A DNA stretch of 64,000 bases from Flaccisagitta enflata (GCA_965153355.1 OZ231127.1:36952001-37016000), one strand, 5' to 3'; shown: positions 1-11,977, counted from the first letter of the stretch. Notes: generated by a model from the sequence alone, not told the origin. Translations and numbers: made by a program.

Positions 1-133
1 CGTTAGCTTTTTTCGGCGTTTACCGGCGGTTTTTGCGTTACTGCTCCTGCCCAATTGCTTGGTTAGCCTTTATTATCACTGCCCCTGCCCACCCGCACGC
101 GACTACGCTAGCCGTGTATACCTCCTTGTTTTC
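1..133 (-). mobile_element. A-type GGAC-array/hairpin repeat, cut by window edge
   Basis: Reading the minus strand, the element starts at AACAAGG near 133 and runs through ACACGGCTA, AGTCGCGTGCGGGTGGGCAGGGGC and a second G-rich GGGCAGGAGCAGT block. Its GGAC array and terminal hairpin lie outside the window. The head matches the complete A copies at 50706 and 58409, so the assignment is by internal comparison only. Confidence 0.75.
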
Positions 134-255
134 AATCGACCGACCGACAATTGCGTTTTAAACGGGCCAGTCAGTCGCTCGCTAGATTCGTTCGCTTGCA
201 CCGCCCTCTCCGCTCACAGGCTCGTTCAACGTTCCCTGAAATGCATGATAGTAAC

Positions 256-376
<121 letters not shown>

Positions 377-697
377 TCGTTGTTGTGAATAATCTTTTTG
401 GTATATTTTTGGGTCAAGTCAAGTCTGAGTTGTTTGCCGGAAAGTGGGCTGAGCTGAAAAACGTTATTCCTGCAAGATTTTACACTCAGCATGTCTCTGA
501 ATTTAGTTTCTAACAAAACATTTCATTTTGTTACCCTATGTATACATTACTGACCAACCAACCGACCAACCCACGGACACGGCCAGAGCGAACGAACTAA
601 GGAACGAAGGATCAATCAAACGAACGAATGAATGAACAAATGAATGATATAATAAAATATGATATATAGCAACCAACACAGACCCGTAAGAGTCCCA

Positions 698-856
698 AAC
701 AAGGCCGGATACACGGCCAAAACCAGTCGCAGACGAGTGGGCAGGGGCGAGAATGCGCGTTTTCACACTATGCAATCGTTTTCAACTCGAGCGTGACGGA
801 CCGACGGACCGACGGACGGACAAAGCATCTAGAGTCGCTTGTACGCGAGCAAAAAA
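698..856 (+). mobile_element. B-type repeat (short GGAC-array element)
   Basis: Head AACAAGGCCGGATACACGGCC, then CAGTCGCAGACGAGTGGGCAGGGGCG, a short unique stretch ending CTCGAGCGTGACGG, a CGGAC/CGACGG array, ACAAAGC, and a decayed hairpin GTCGCTTGTACGCGAG followed by A6. It lacks the central GAGGTCAC...GGGCAGGAGC block of A-type copies. It is directly preceded by a motif (AGCAACCAA...CAGACCC) that also occurs at 58746. Confidence 0.85.
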
Positions 857-878
857 GTGATGATCCTACCGATCAGCT

Positions 879-1152
<274 letters not shown>

Positions 1153-1154
1153 CT

Positions 1155-1670
1155 TATGTTTGAATGATTAAGTTTATTGTCAAATGTTTACATTTATTCC
1201 TGAATGTTTCCGTTTTGTTATCGAATATCTATGTATTGTTATTAAATGTTGGTGTTTTGATATCGAACATGTGTGTTTTGATAATAGATATTTGTTGTAA
1301 TATCGAACTTTTGTTCTATTTTCAACTGTTTGCGTTTTATTATCAATTGTTTGTTTTATCATGAATATGTACTCACGATTTAGATGCGAACATTTTTTTT
1401 ATTATCAACATTTATGTTTTAATATCAAATCTTTATTAATCAAATGCTTTTGTTTAACATATCAAATGTATGTTCTTTTCTTTTGTTTTCATGTGTTTTT
1501 TTAACAACTTTCATTAAATGTTTTGTTATAATATCTAATGTTTCTGTTTTATCATCTTATGTTGATGTTATTTACGTGTTTTATCTGTTTTCAAATGCTT
1601 TTTTTAATGTTTGTCTTGTTTTCGAATGTTTGTTTTGTAATCGAATGTTTGTTTTTTTTTAATGTTTGTT
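1155..1670. repeat. diverged T-rich minisatellite
   Basis: AT-rich tract in which variants of TGTTTTGATATCGAAT, GTTTTATTATCAA and TTTGTTATCGAAT recur roughly every 25-35 bases. Unit length is irregular, so this is an old degenerate tandem repeat. No coding signal is seen. Confidence 0.55.
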
Positions 1671-1673
1671 ATG

Positions 1674-1935
<262 letters not shown>

Positions 1936-2174
1936 CAGAAACACAGACAGACAGATAGAAACACAGACAGACAGAATCAGACTGGAAATGGACAGGGAGA
2001 AAGATCGGGGCAGCATCCAACCCAACAACGGTCATTTTTCCCTCATTGTGGTGTCATTCATACCCTGATGGTTTCAGTCATGTCAGTTATAACCATCAGC
2101 ATCATCGTTTTTAGAGTCCTGATCATCGTCATTCATCACAACCTCATTTTCATCGTTTTTTCAATCTTTTAATG

Positions 2175-2560
2175 CGTATTGGAAAAAAGGAGAAAAAAAA
2201 TGAAGAAAAAGCGAAAAAAGTATTTCGCTCGGAATTCAGTAAGGAAAGTTCGTTCTAGAAGCAATGAGGCTTTTCTTTCTGGCGATGCAGCAAAATTAGG
2301 AAGACACATTCCTAGTCACTGCCACACCACTATTGCATAAGACCTTATACTCCACACTAGAGAACGGAGGATTGCGCGAGGATCCCCCTAACCATGGATG
2401 TAGTGCTAAGTAAAAGCTACCGTAGCGTAGGTTTATTTTCCCCATTTTGGCTTAACGTTCCATGACGTTTCCTTAAAACTGCGTGCATGTTATGGTGATG
2501 TTCTACTCTCCAAAACAATAGTAATTGAATTTTTCAGGGTCACGGTCCACTGTGCGACGC
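2175..2560. other. unique-looking spacer before the retroelement block
   Basis: No ORF, tandem repeat or family member recognised. A TTTTTCAG-GG sequence near 2533-2540 resembles a 3' splice site immediately upstream of the first protein-like fragment. No LTR-like match to 14.4-15.3 kb was seen by eye. Confidence 0.4.
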
Positions 2561-2600
2561 CACACCCACGGTAGTCAACCTGCATGAGGTCCAAAATGCA

Positions 2601-3381
2601 ATGTTCAACATCTTTATAAATTGCATGGTCTCAAATGAATTAATCCGGCAAATCGTTAAAGAAATGACTAACGCCTTTGAATTTCTGCTACAAGCCGTTG
2701 AAGGCACAATGAACAATCTGAAGAGAGTGATATCGGATCAAAAAAAATTGGAGAAATGTCTGCCGCACAAGCAATCCTTCGACCAAGTAATGAGACATGC
2801 AAATCAACATAGAAATCGTGAACGCAATGATGGAGAAGATAACATCATCTGGCAACAACATTAGGCGACCACAAGCGACGATGGAATTGAGCATTGAAAC
2901 AAGAAGGACAAGAAAAGCCACCCCATCGCATCATGGGATTAGTGGAAATAGGAAGACAATTGGCTGAGAAATGCAGCATCGCTCTGCTTACAACAGCATC
3001 AGCGGCAACTACAAAATTCGAGCAAGCGACGAAAAGATTGTTCAACTTTAATGAGCTATCATCCAAATCTACATTCCACTGGATCATCAGCCAAACACAC
3101 GCAGAATTACCATGCTTCAACAATGTGATTTACCTGGAAAACACATTTGGCAACACAAGAATACCATACAACGTTAACAATCTTGTCACCATTCATGAAT
3201 TGTTGACAAAAGAATACAACGCGCTCAGAGTAGCGTACAAAACACTCGTGAGATTCATCTCAGGAGAATTGACAGCATGAGCATCCAAATTCTGCAGATC
3301 CAACAATGGTTTCTTGACTATGTGGCAAAAATGAGAGAAATCAACATTTGCCACGATCTACTTTTGCTAACGGAACAATAA
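2601..3381 (+). pseudogene. unrecognised protein fragments, helical, frameshifted
   Basis: Two ORFs (2601-2864 and 2894-3280) read as non-repetitive, mostly helical protein. The second ends in a TGA at 3278 that overlaps an ATG at 3277 of a further short frame running to a TAA near 3381. That frame is Leu/Ile-rich with heptad-like spacing, so a -1 shift within one original long frame explains the pattern. No family recognised. Position at the 5' end of the retroelement block makes a gag-like role possible, but this is inference from position only. Breaks may be mutations or uncorrected sequencing indels. Confidence 0.4.
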
Positions 3382-3408
3382 AAATAATAAGACAAAATCA
3401 TAGTCTTC

Positions 3409-4485
3409 ATGGATCTGCACCATGGAAAATTGGAAGAAACATGCAACGAAACGCCCAGCTTCAGCATAGAAAGGCTGGAAAGAATCGCGGCAATCAATGC
3501 AAAAACTCTCCAAGCAATCGCAGGAGTGATTGCCAACCACCTCAACCTTAATGGATGCGTCATGGACACGGAGAAGAAATATGAAAAATATTTCACGTCC
3601 AACACATCGGTTCCAGTATTTAGTCACAAAGTGCTAACACAATTGGGACCATCACCAAATGGAAGTGATCATGCAATTCCAACAGAAGAATGTGACAACC
3701 AAGAAGACATGCCGTCGCCAAGGTCACCGTCCAACGAGCCCCGCCAACAATCAGCAACGCTATCAAAACGCCAGAGACAAAACAGCCAATCACCAGAGGG
3801 CAAAAGAAGAAGTTGGTCTGGGGGAGCGATACAAAATGAAGAGCCATCAGAGACGGACAAGAACCAAAGCAATAAATTCAAATCAAAACCGCAAAGGCCT
3901 AAAGCAAGAAGAAAGAAGAAACGTCCTCGAAACGCCACAAGAATGACTTGCACTCATGTTGATTGGCTCTCACAAACCGCAATCAACAACAGAAACAACG
4001 GTTCCAACAGATCCAGGAAGAAAACAGTCAAAGTGGAAAAGGATCAGGAAACCATGCAAAGGCAAAAGCTGTATGGTGCAATAACTCAAATTAGCGGCAA
4101 CGCCAGAGTGTTAACGCCAGAGGAACTAGGCGGCATAAAAGCACACACAAGAGCGATGAATCATCAATCCAACGGCAAAGAAGCCAAGATCTGGTTCACC
4201 ATCGAGACGAATGACAACATTTGCAAGAATTAATGGAAAACAAGAGCAAGAATGTATCGAGAGACTCTCATCCATGAGAGCGGAGGGGACCCTACTGCAT
4301 TCAAAGAAGAAGAAGAATATGCACCAATAGGGAATCCACAAACAGGGAGACTAATGGCAAGAATATTCAGAAGGAGAATCATCGCCAAGCTAAATTCACC
4401 TGGCTACCAATGCGACTTGACAGAAGCAATGAATGAAATGACTCCCAATGACATGTGCGCAATCAAAAGCCTTATTGAATTCTGA
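3409..4485 (+). pseudogene. unrecognised fragments with a disordered basic middle
   Basis: ORF 3409-4233 (274 codons) is the longest non-repetitive ORF in the window. Its first ~90 residues look folded and helical. Residues ~90-200 are Ser/Pro/Gln/Lys-rich, with a basic cluster around residues 160-180 (RPKARRKKKRPRN) that could bind nucleic acid. The last ~60 residues again look folded. A second fragment at 4252-4485 follows after one stop in the same frame, suggesting one interrupted protein. No catalytic motif or known domain was recognised. A gag-like or nucleic-acid-binding role is inference. Confidence 0.45.
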
Positions 4486-4571
4486 TAATCTGAAAGACAG
4501 CATCAACGAGCCATGGAGCAGGCAGGTCTGGCCAACAGAGCAAGATTGGTATTGGAGCGAAGACGGACTGC

Positions 4572-4931
4572 GTGCAAGAACAGCTTAAAATCATATTGGC
4601 TGATTCTGGCTCAAATATCACAAACGCATTCGCCCAAATCAGATGGAACAATAGCGAGATGTCAATGACAGAAGGCATCATTAAAGACGACACAATTTCC
4701 AAATTCCCTCAAGGAAGCATTATTGAAGGCGGCAATAGGATGCTTCTGCCAGAGAGAGAGAGCGACTTCATGAAGGAGCGCAACAACTACGAAAGCGAGC
4801 AAATGCAAGTCATCAAATATTACCAACAGCAGTACGATAGACTGGAGCAAGAGTTGCAAAAGACAATGGAACCGGATATATCCGACGAAGAAACCGAGAC
4901 AATCATAGTATTGTACAAGGCGCAGCAATAG
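4572..4931 (+). pseudogene. unrecognised fragment with coiled-coil-like C-terminus
   Basis: 119 codons, beginning at a non-ATG position. An N-terminal stretch contains LADSGSN, which superficially resembles the DSG motif of retroviral-type aspartic proteases but lacks the rest of that fold. Residues ~80-110 are rich in Gln, Glu and Tyr (YQQQYDRLEQELQKTM) with heptad-like spacing, suggesting a coiled coil. The protease reading is not supported. Confidence 0.35.
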
Positions 4932-5103
4932 AAGTCTTCAATCGAATTAACCAAGAACGACTTATGCATCTTCAACACTACTCAATGTCAGCTTAATAAA
5001 TGAAGATGATCCAAAGAGAGAAACAAAGATAGTAAAGTATGGAACAGCCAACAAAGAGCAAGCGGAAACAAGAACTGAATTAGAGAAATGCATCAAAGTC
5101 ACA

Positions 5104-5881
5104 ATGAAAATGATGAAAAAGTCAGAGTCATTCAATCAGAAGAAAATCAACAATAAAGTCAAGCAATACAATAAGGGAAGATGCGGAAGAAAAGCGGCGT
5201 TGAAATGGATCAAGCGAAGGATTGAAGCAAGAGAACAAGTAGAGAGACCGTCAAAAGGTGGATTAATCATTAATGAACAGCATCAAATGCCTACCTCCAG
5301 GATTCTCGGCGCAAATCAACAGCATATAGAGATCCAACAAGAAGGGATTAAAAGATGAGGAGGAGACAGAAATATAATTCAAAGAATCTTTGGACAAGGA
5401 TGAAGCCAAAGGCCAACGCATTTTCACAATATCTGCGATCTCGACCAACAAAACGCCGCAAATGGAAGAGGAGACAATCGAATATCATCCAACTCCTCCA
5501 GCATTTCCAGTGACAACTCCTCCTCCAGAAATGAGTGACAGATCATCCAATGAAATAGCGCTTCCAGAGCTATCTTCTCCACCGTCAGAATACGAGGACA
5601 ACATAATCTCAACTCCACCGGCGATGACAGGAAGCGCCACAACCTCGCCAAACTCAATTAGAATTGACGACAAGTCAATTGTCGACATATTCGAAGGAAT
5701 CGAGGACATCTATAAAGCCAAGGAACCATTGGCCGCAACATCCGCACCGACGCTATTCAATCCAGACAATGATGACCTTAAGACAACAATAATGGACATC
5801 ATCGGATTAAAGCAAAACGGCAACAAAAGGAAAAATGAAAATGCACCAAAAGCGATCCTCGACAAAGTAAAAAGAAGATAA
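5104..5881 (+). pseudogene. basic fragment followed by acidic, Pro/Ser-rich fragment
   Basis: 5104-5358 is Lys/Arg/Gln-rich. 5390-5881 (163 codons) is acidic and low in hydrophobics, with runs such as TPPAFPVTTPPPEMSD and ELSSPPSEYED. It looks like a disordered linker ending in a Lys-rich tail. The two frames differ and are separated by about 30 bases. No domain recognised. Confidence 0.4.
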
Positions 5882-5932
5882 AGTCATAAAAATGATAGCA
5901 AATGCGACAAGTGCGAACTAACTGCCGAGGAC

Positions 5933-6775
5933 ATGATGTTGGAGATTGAACAACCAGCAAGCGAAGCACAAGCTGAGACAGCAACAAGACTCATCAAAAA
6001 CATTAGAAAAGCAAAAAAGGCGATAAATTGCATTCACAAGAAACAAGTAACATCATACACTCAGACAGACGCATTAGATTTAGCCTGTAGAGACACATCC
6101 TCCTTACCATCCACCGGCAAAGATTGCAAAATTCATGGCAACGAAAACGGCAATTGTCAACAAAAGAAAATCCTTGGCGTCCCGGATCGCGAATTAGGAT
6201 GCAGCACCAAACTGATGGAGGAATTGACCACCAAGTTGGGAAGCATCCGGCTGCTATCAAAAGGAATTACAAAAAAGTGTGAAACTTACTACAAGGCTGC
6301 AGTACGATAGGGCTTAGATGGGCTGCACGCACACTGGGAAAAGATAGAAAAACAATTAATTGATGAATTGAAATCAAAATATGAAGTCAAACCGACCGAC
6401 GATTACATCAACAAAGTCTACAAAGAAGCAAAAGAGAGGCACAAACACATCGAGAGAATCTGGATGGACATCAGCGTGCGAATGTACAGCCTCCACAATC
6501 AAGTCCAGTGGAAAAGATGGGAAACTTACCAGCACATTGATCGTACTGTGGCACGCGCAAACGAGAATATCAACAAATGGAAAGACACCGCATGGCCAAG
6601 AATCAGATTCTTTGATGACGTCACAACAGCAACCACCTCTAGCTCCGATGATGACAATGACGATGCAGACTTGGATGATGAATACGCCAAACTTGGCACG
6701 CCGGTGCAAAAAATTATAAAAACAATAAAAACTCACCATCGTAAACCAAGACAATCAAAGGGAGGAGGAGCATGA
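5933..6775 (+). pseudogene. unrecognised fragments with Cys and Trp-rich helical segments
   Basis: 5933-6310 (125 codons) contains scattered Cys (IHGNENGNC, RELGC) without a clear zinc-finger spacing. 6368-6775 (135 codons) is in the same frame after one stop. It has a helical Trp/Lys-rich half and an acidic run (SSSDDDNDDADLDDEYAK) near residues 95-115. The acidic tract reads as protein, not as simple repeat DNA. No family recognised. Confidence 0.4.
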
Positions 6776-6819
6776 GCAAATTGAACTAAGAGTACCGCCC
6801 GACATCGCGACGCCCAGAG

Positions 6820-7992
6820 ATGAAAGGCAATCCACTCCAAACCCAACCAAAGAATCCGCTGATCAAAGAGCATCGAAAGAATCAGCATCTGGAGGCGAAG
6901 CTAATGCATCAAGCGTCAAGGCCGCGGTCATCTCAAGGGCAACTCCTCCTCCTAACGTCTCAAGGAAGACATCAACCTCTTCATTTCCACCAATCAGATC
7001 GTCAAATAATGGCTGCAAATTGGCAAAAGGAGCGAAAACGACGACAACGCCAAAGATGCCGCATAAGCCTTCACCGACATCATCCGCTCCAACGACGCCG
7101 GCGCCAACAAAGTCGTCACAGACAACGTCGCATTCAGCAGCCACGCCATTGACATCAATGCCCTGCAAAGTATGCAAATCAAACCTTAAAGACACGGCAA
7201 AGGAATGCAGAAAATGCGCAAAGACAATCGAACAAAAAAAAAAATTTGACATCAAGCCAATGAATCTCTATGATCCCAAAAAGAAACAAATGAAAGAAAT
7301 CTTCCTGCACATTGATCAATGCAAGCTAAACGAGGCATTGCAAGAAGGAGACCATCTCACAACAGTAGACAACTCTTTCAAACAACCAAAAGCGGTGATA
7401 GTGGCAGAACTATCACAATACATTGGAAGCAGCCAGGGTTACGGAAAAGACATGTGCAACAAAAAACCAAAAAGTCAAACAAGCTGCTCAAGCATCATGG
7501 CAAACCAAAAGCAAAGAAATCAACCACAAAGAATTCAAACAAGGATCAAGTATCAAAACAGCAAAAGAGGCAAAGCCAATGATTGCCTCCATTGCCATCA
7601 AAGACCACAAAAAAAAAAAATAATAGAACAAAAAGAAGATCTACAAGAAAGATGTCTGAAAATGTGGTCCCAGCAAATGAAATTGCTCTTGTCTATGCCA
7701 AGATAGACAACTACATTGCATTCTTCACACTGCAACTCAGCAAGTGCTCTCATGGCATCAGCATCAAGTCAATCCACTGACAACTGAAATGGACATGGTT
7801 CTCCATCAAAATGAAAAAGAATATGGAGAACAAAATCACTCATCAATGCAGATGGCGGCAACAACAACAACTTCATCAACAAAGCAGAGTGTGTGCCAAT
7901 GCAAAAGTGTTGTTGCAAATCTGAGTAGGAAAAACAAGCAACCATGGTTCCACAACGTCAACAACTTGCCAAATGCGTTCAAAATGAGCTGA
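6820..7992 (+). pseudogene. Thr/Pro-rich linker plus four-Cys zinc-ribbon-like fragment
   Basis: The frame starting at 7020 (228 codons) opens with a Thr/Pro/Ser-rich linker (residues ~7-48) and then CKVC...CRKC, giving C49-x2-C52-x10-C63-x2-C66, a plausible small zinc ribbon at about 7164-7220. It continues as Lys-rich sequence to 7706. Overlapping frames (7319-7582, 7583-7780, 7744-7992) also look protein-like, indicating frame changes. A Cys-based nucleic-acid-binding module before pol would fit a retroelement gag, but the spacing is not the CCHC knuckle. Confidence 0.4.
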
Positions 7993-7999
7993 GGATTCT

Positions 8000-9185
8000 G
8001 TCACCAGAAACAGGATCAAGCATCAATCCAGCAACAACTTAATCCAAGAGAAATGCAGCAACTCGATTGTATTCACCCATCAACATGGAAACATCAAGAA
8101 AAGCAACAATAGGCTGATGCTACTTAATGGAGAGCTTCAAGAAAGACAGATTGAATTACACTACTGAACCAAAGCAGGATCAGATCAAGAAGAGCTCAAC
8201 AAAATAAAAGATCCAAACCTCAACAGACAAGAATTGGAGTCAATCAACATAATCAACAAACAGTGTGAACAGAGCTCACCAAAAGCAACATTGTAGTTAC
8301 AAGGCCAGAGTCAACATTGGGAATGGCGATCCAAAAGAAAGCATAAAAGATTTACAACTACAGCGCATCAAACAAGATATGAAAAGAAAGACTCTCGGCA
8401 CGTAGTGGATGCGCAGGACTCTTTCAAAGAAAACAACAAAGCATCCTCGATCAACGCTTGAACAACTTAAACATGCTCAAAGATCTTTCTATCTCAACAA
8501 TCACATCAATCAGAAACACTGGCAAAGAAGCACAGCAAGATTGACCAGCATCAAGAAACACCATAACAACTCCCCAGTAATCAATGAAGCTCTGAGGATG
8601 GAGATACCAGCATCAAGGGAATTAAAATACTTTTGGGCAAATTCAAATCTCAAAACAAATGATGAAGTTCAATGACAAAACGCCATCTTGAACACTGTGA
8701 GAACTGTCATCTAGTTAAAAGCAGCTTGCTACTCCAAGAGACTCAGCTAATACAAGCAAAATAAAGCCCTAAAAGAGAACAAATCAGATGATGAAGCAAT
8801 GTCCCCAAAACACTGAAGATGAAGCAAGCAAAAGAAACAACGTTGTCAATTGAAATGCTGAATAAACCATGACAACACCAACAATTCAAATGACACCACT
8901 GTCATCCAATACTTCATTTACATCACCAAACGGTGCTGTCATCAATCACAATCACGCTGTCAAAAACAATGCTGCCAAGAAACCATTGGTTGATACGCTG
9001 CTGATACAAACAAAAATGCAGCCGAACTGACACCAGCTGTATCAAGAAAATGAAGAAATGGAACAGAGAATCAACAAAGAGCCAGTAGGATCAGTCCAGC
9101 TATAACAAGGATATCAAGCTGATTTACTGTAAAGAGGAAGAAGATACATGAACGATGAAGAAATTCAAACAAGAAGAAAAAAAAA
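8000..9185 (+). pseudogene. heavily broken region where reverse transcriptase would be expected
   Basis: Same A/C-rich plus strand with only one ORF above 80 codons (8409-8675). I looked for the YxDD box and neighbouring RT motifs and found none that I trust. A YMND-like reading near 9150 has no supporting context. Position between a nucleic-acid-binding fragment and RNase H is where RT belongs in Ty3/gypsy elements, so loss or extreme decay is inferred. Confidence 0.3.
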
Positions 9186-9324
9186 AACATGCTAAAATCT
9201 GAGTACGGAGCAACAACAAATGACAACATTAACCAAGCAATTCAAAAGAAGAAGATTACAGCTCCACGGAAAATTCATTTTCCTCCTCATCCTCCTCAGA
9301 CAACTTTTCCTCTTCTCAAATTGG

Positions 9325-9508
9325 CTCCAACTCAATCTACTCCTCCTTCATCAACTATTACTCAACTCATTCTACTCAACTATTACTCCAACTCAATCTA
9401 CTCCTTCTTCATCAACTACTACTAAACTTGTTCTACTCAACTACTACTCCAACTCAATCTACTCCTTCTTCATCAACTGCTACTCAAGCAGCGTTCATTG
9501 CTCTTCAA
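9325..9508 (+). repeat. 61-bp tandem repeat, three copies
   Basis: CTCCAACTCAATCTACTCC starts at 9325, 9386 and 9447, spacing 61 bases. Sixty-one is not a multiple of three, so each copy shifts the frame of the Thr/Pro/Gln/Ser-rich peptide it encodes. Confidence 0.9.
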
Positions 9509-9718
9509 GCAGTTGCTCCTACACTCCAAGCAGCTCCTATCGCACCTCAAGTAGCTCATCCATCTCTCATAATGGCTCCAAAATTGATCTCTGCTCCATC
9601 AAAACCAGTAGTAGCTCCTGAACTCCAGCAAGTTCCAAAGAAAACACTCTGTAAACATGAAAGAGGAGACACATTTTCAAGCACAGCTGGAGCTGGAGGC
9701 CATCATTGTCAAATATGA
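9428..9718 (+). pseudogene. Ala/Pro-rich linker-like fragment
   Basis: 96 codons, Pro/Thr/Ser-rich at first and then Ala/Pro/Leu-rich (APTLQAAPIAPQVAHPS) before a short Cys/His tail. It looks like a disordered interdomain linker upstream of the RNase H-like segment. It includes the last copy of the 61-bp repeat. Confidence 0.35.
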
Positions 9719-9859
9719 CAAACTCGCCTACAAGAGATTTTGAGAAAGAACCAAAGAGGGAAACAAAGTCACATTGATCTGATGCAAGGGACATGAAGCA
9801 AACTTCAGCCCAGCTTACACAATAGCATCAGACATCTACTGCATCGTCAGACAACTTTT

Positions 9860-10330
9860 ACATCGACTTCCAAATTCAAAACTCAATCCACGATAAATTC
9901 TTTACATCGCATGCTAAAGCAGAAAAATACAAATCGTGCTGGAGGAATGCACAAGAAAATAAAACTGCTTTCTCAGCAATGGACAAACATCATTGTCATC
10001 ACAGACTCAACTACAGTCCACCAATTGGCCAGCCTGGAAATGCCGCCAAAAGACATTGCAACTCATCTTTTATTGCATCCACTCATCTGAGCTAAGCATA
10101 CTGGATCCCACACGTTGAGTCCACAGAAACAACGCCTGATGCAAATGAGATCGAGTCAAAGAGAAAAGAAATATTTCCAAAAGCAGCATGCAACAAAGCT
10201 AAAGAATTTTCCCTCTCTCAAGACGCCAAGAATTACCTCACACCAGATCATCTGAAAGTTTCAATGAAGCCAAACCAGAATAGATCCGTAAGACATTCTG
10301 AAAATCGCTGAGGCATCAAAATGCAAACTA
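9860..10330 (+). pseudogene. RNase H-like segment of a retroelement pol
   Basis: In one frame, a segment with FFTSHAKAEKYKS near 9905 matches the style of the E-containing helix of retroelement RNase H. After a frame change, a run containing VITDSTTVHQL (Asp codon 10004) and MPPKDIAT resembles the 'xxTDxxxLxxL...R(I/W)A' part with the catalytic Asp. This frame reaches a TGA at 10088. A third frame reads as a connection segment with HVES...PDANEIES, like the 'HxPGxxNxxADxLSR' end. At least two frameshifts make it non-functional. Identification is by motif resemblance only. Confidence 0.45.
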
Positions 10331-10334
10331 GACA

Positions 10335-10840
10335 ATGAACAGAACAATGAAAGCCGGCGAAGATGAGACCAACGAAGACATTGCCATCAATGACAATCTC
10401 TTCAAAAAAGCGGACTGGCGTCTTGAAGACACTCGGCGACAATGCCAGAGTAGTGCGCGACCTGCAGGAAGGGGACAAATCATTAAAAAAATTATCAAAG
10501 TTATCAAAATACAGAGTGACTCACCCGGGAAAACTGAATGTCTCAAACTGAAAAGGAATTGCCGCAATTCAAAAGACACAAATCACTCTTTAAACAAATC
10601 GATGAAGGCCTGCTCCTATGGTTATGGCACACCAACGATGGAGAGGTCTATCAACTCATCGTAGTGGGCAAAAAAGTTTGACCACCTGGTGGAGAAGACG
10701 CATAAACATCAATCATCCCCACATCAACAAGCAGGCATCAGACGCACATTCGCAGCATTACCAAGGAATTCCTATACCTACAACATGCGCGAAAAAGTCC
10801 ACAAAATCGTATCCCTTGCAGACTTAACAAAGGTCCAAGC
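10335..10840 (+). pseudogene. tether and H2C2-like zinc region preceding integrase
   Basis: Around 10535-10670 one frame reads as the short domain that usually precedes integrase in Ty3/gypsy pol (KRHKSLFKQIDEGLL, then EVYQLIVVGKK), ending in a stop. From 10689 another frame gives THKHQSSPH and AGIRRTFAAL, then NMREKVHKIVS. This is the typical H...H-x-G(I/V)xxT...W/Y-x-M...V...C-x2-C spacing of the integrase H2C2 zinc domain (PF17921). The two His are present but the C-x2-C pair reads LADLTK, so metal binding would be lost. Confidence 0.6.
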
Positions 10841-10894
10841 ACAAATGCAACAAAAGCCGGAAATCAAAAGGCCACAAAACCAGATGCACACAAC

Positions 10895-11310
10895 CAAATT
10901 GACGTCATTGGACCATAAAGCCAAGCAGCTTCAAGTAACGCGCGTTACATTCTACTAAATGTAGATTCAAACTCACGATTCACTGTGGCAAAAACTTTGA
11001 CAAGTTGCGCGGACAATCAAATCTTGGAGGGACTCATTCATATTAAAAGACATTCCAGGCTGCATGCCATAGAAGCTTCGAATGGACAGGGCAATCGCAA
11101 CGCCAAATAGTCGTTCACTGCAAATTCTCAAAGAAACAGGCGTCAGCGTCATGCATCACGGCATGAATCATGGCATGCCCCACAGCTCCCTAAACCAAGG
11201 AAAATATAGCGCGCAATTAGCACATTCAAGCGTCTTCTGTGCTACAAGCAGACCAAGAATCCAAGATGGCCACAGACTTGTCCACAAAACAACAATAATC
11301 ATGAACTAAA
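10895..11310 (+). pseudogene. integrase catalytic core-like segment (rve), broken
   Basis: Immediately after the H2C2 region, one frame has QIDVIGP (Asp codon 10901-10903), a TAA at 10916, then YILLNVDSNSRFTVAKTL (from 10946) and SNGQ near 11077. This order matches the rve core: D in 'DxxGP', 'YILxxVDxxSRF', then the 'SDNGxxF' site. The second Asp is replaced, since the frame reads EASNGQ. A TAG at 11108 follows. The frame at 11082-11309 carries LQILKETGVSV, like the helix after that site. It cannot encode an active integrase. Confidence 0.65.
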
Positions 11311-11470
11311 CACCAACATAAACCCCGTCTCACTTGGCGCCAAAAGACTTCCACTTCAGTCAAGCTCTAAGCTACTCCTTCCAACAGTGGAAGAACAACC
11401 AGAAGTAATGACGCCAACAGCGCCAACAGCAAAAAAACAACCAGTAGTATCAACGCCATAACCGCAGCAC
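11310..11470 (+). pseudogene. probable integrase C-terminal tail
   Basis: One frame gives LNTNINPVSLGAKRLPL and then LLPTVEEQP. This resembles the 'N-x-S-x-N-x-x-T-G-x-S-P-F' and 'RLPL' region near the end of Ty3/gypsy integrases. It continues as a Thr/Pro-rich tail to a stop near 11460. Motif resemblance only. Confidence 0.4.
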
Positions 11471-11677
11471 ACGCTGCGAGCAAATGTACACACCTGTATG
11501 ATTTGTTAAGGTTCATGGAAAGACAAGTCAAGACTTCTGACGGATTTCACCTCAAAACTACGCCCAGGAATGATTACCCCATAAAAGAGAACATCATTTC
11601 CTGTGAATATGCTACAAGATCACATTCAACATTTTCAAGATCACTTCAAAAGTGACAACTACTAGCTTCAGGATGTA

Positions 11678-11977
11678 TTGCCTAAAAACCATTTGATGCC
11701 TGGAGACACCTTTGTCGTACTCATCAACATCAATGTAGGCAAAGCAATTGACCACATCAATGTAGGCAAAGCAATCAACCACATCAATGTAGGAAAAGCA
11801 ATTGACAACATCAACGAAGCAAATTACCTCCAACCCTTTGTCAAGTATGAGAAGATGATCAACTTGCTTGTCGTCAACAAAGACTCCCTTAGACACAACA
11901 TACAAAACCATGTCAGCAAGCAGCACAATCCAAATTGCTCTAATTACTTCCTGCAGCCGCGGCAGTGGCGCTGTTGA
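11678..11977 (+). pseudogene. fragment with in-frame 9-residue tandem repeat
   Basis: 99-codon frame containing three consecutive copies of INVGKAIDH-like units, starting at 11729, 11756 and 11783, with a fourth partial copy at 11810. The unit is 27 bases, so the frame is kept. Substitutions between copies include amino-acid changes. No known repeat family recognised. It lies just downstream of the integrase-like region. Confidence 0.45.

Noticed and set aside
4572-4640. LADSGSN as a retroviral-type protease site
   Set aside because: No flap or second conserved hydrophobic-G motif follows, and it lies too far from the pol-like segments.
9125-9200. YMND box as a degenerate reverse transcriptase YxDD motif
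   Set aside because: Neighbouring motifs are not present and the preceding frame is broken by stops; one four-residue resemblance is not evidence.
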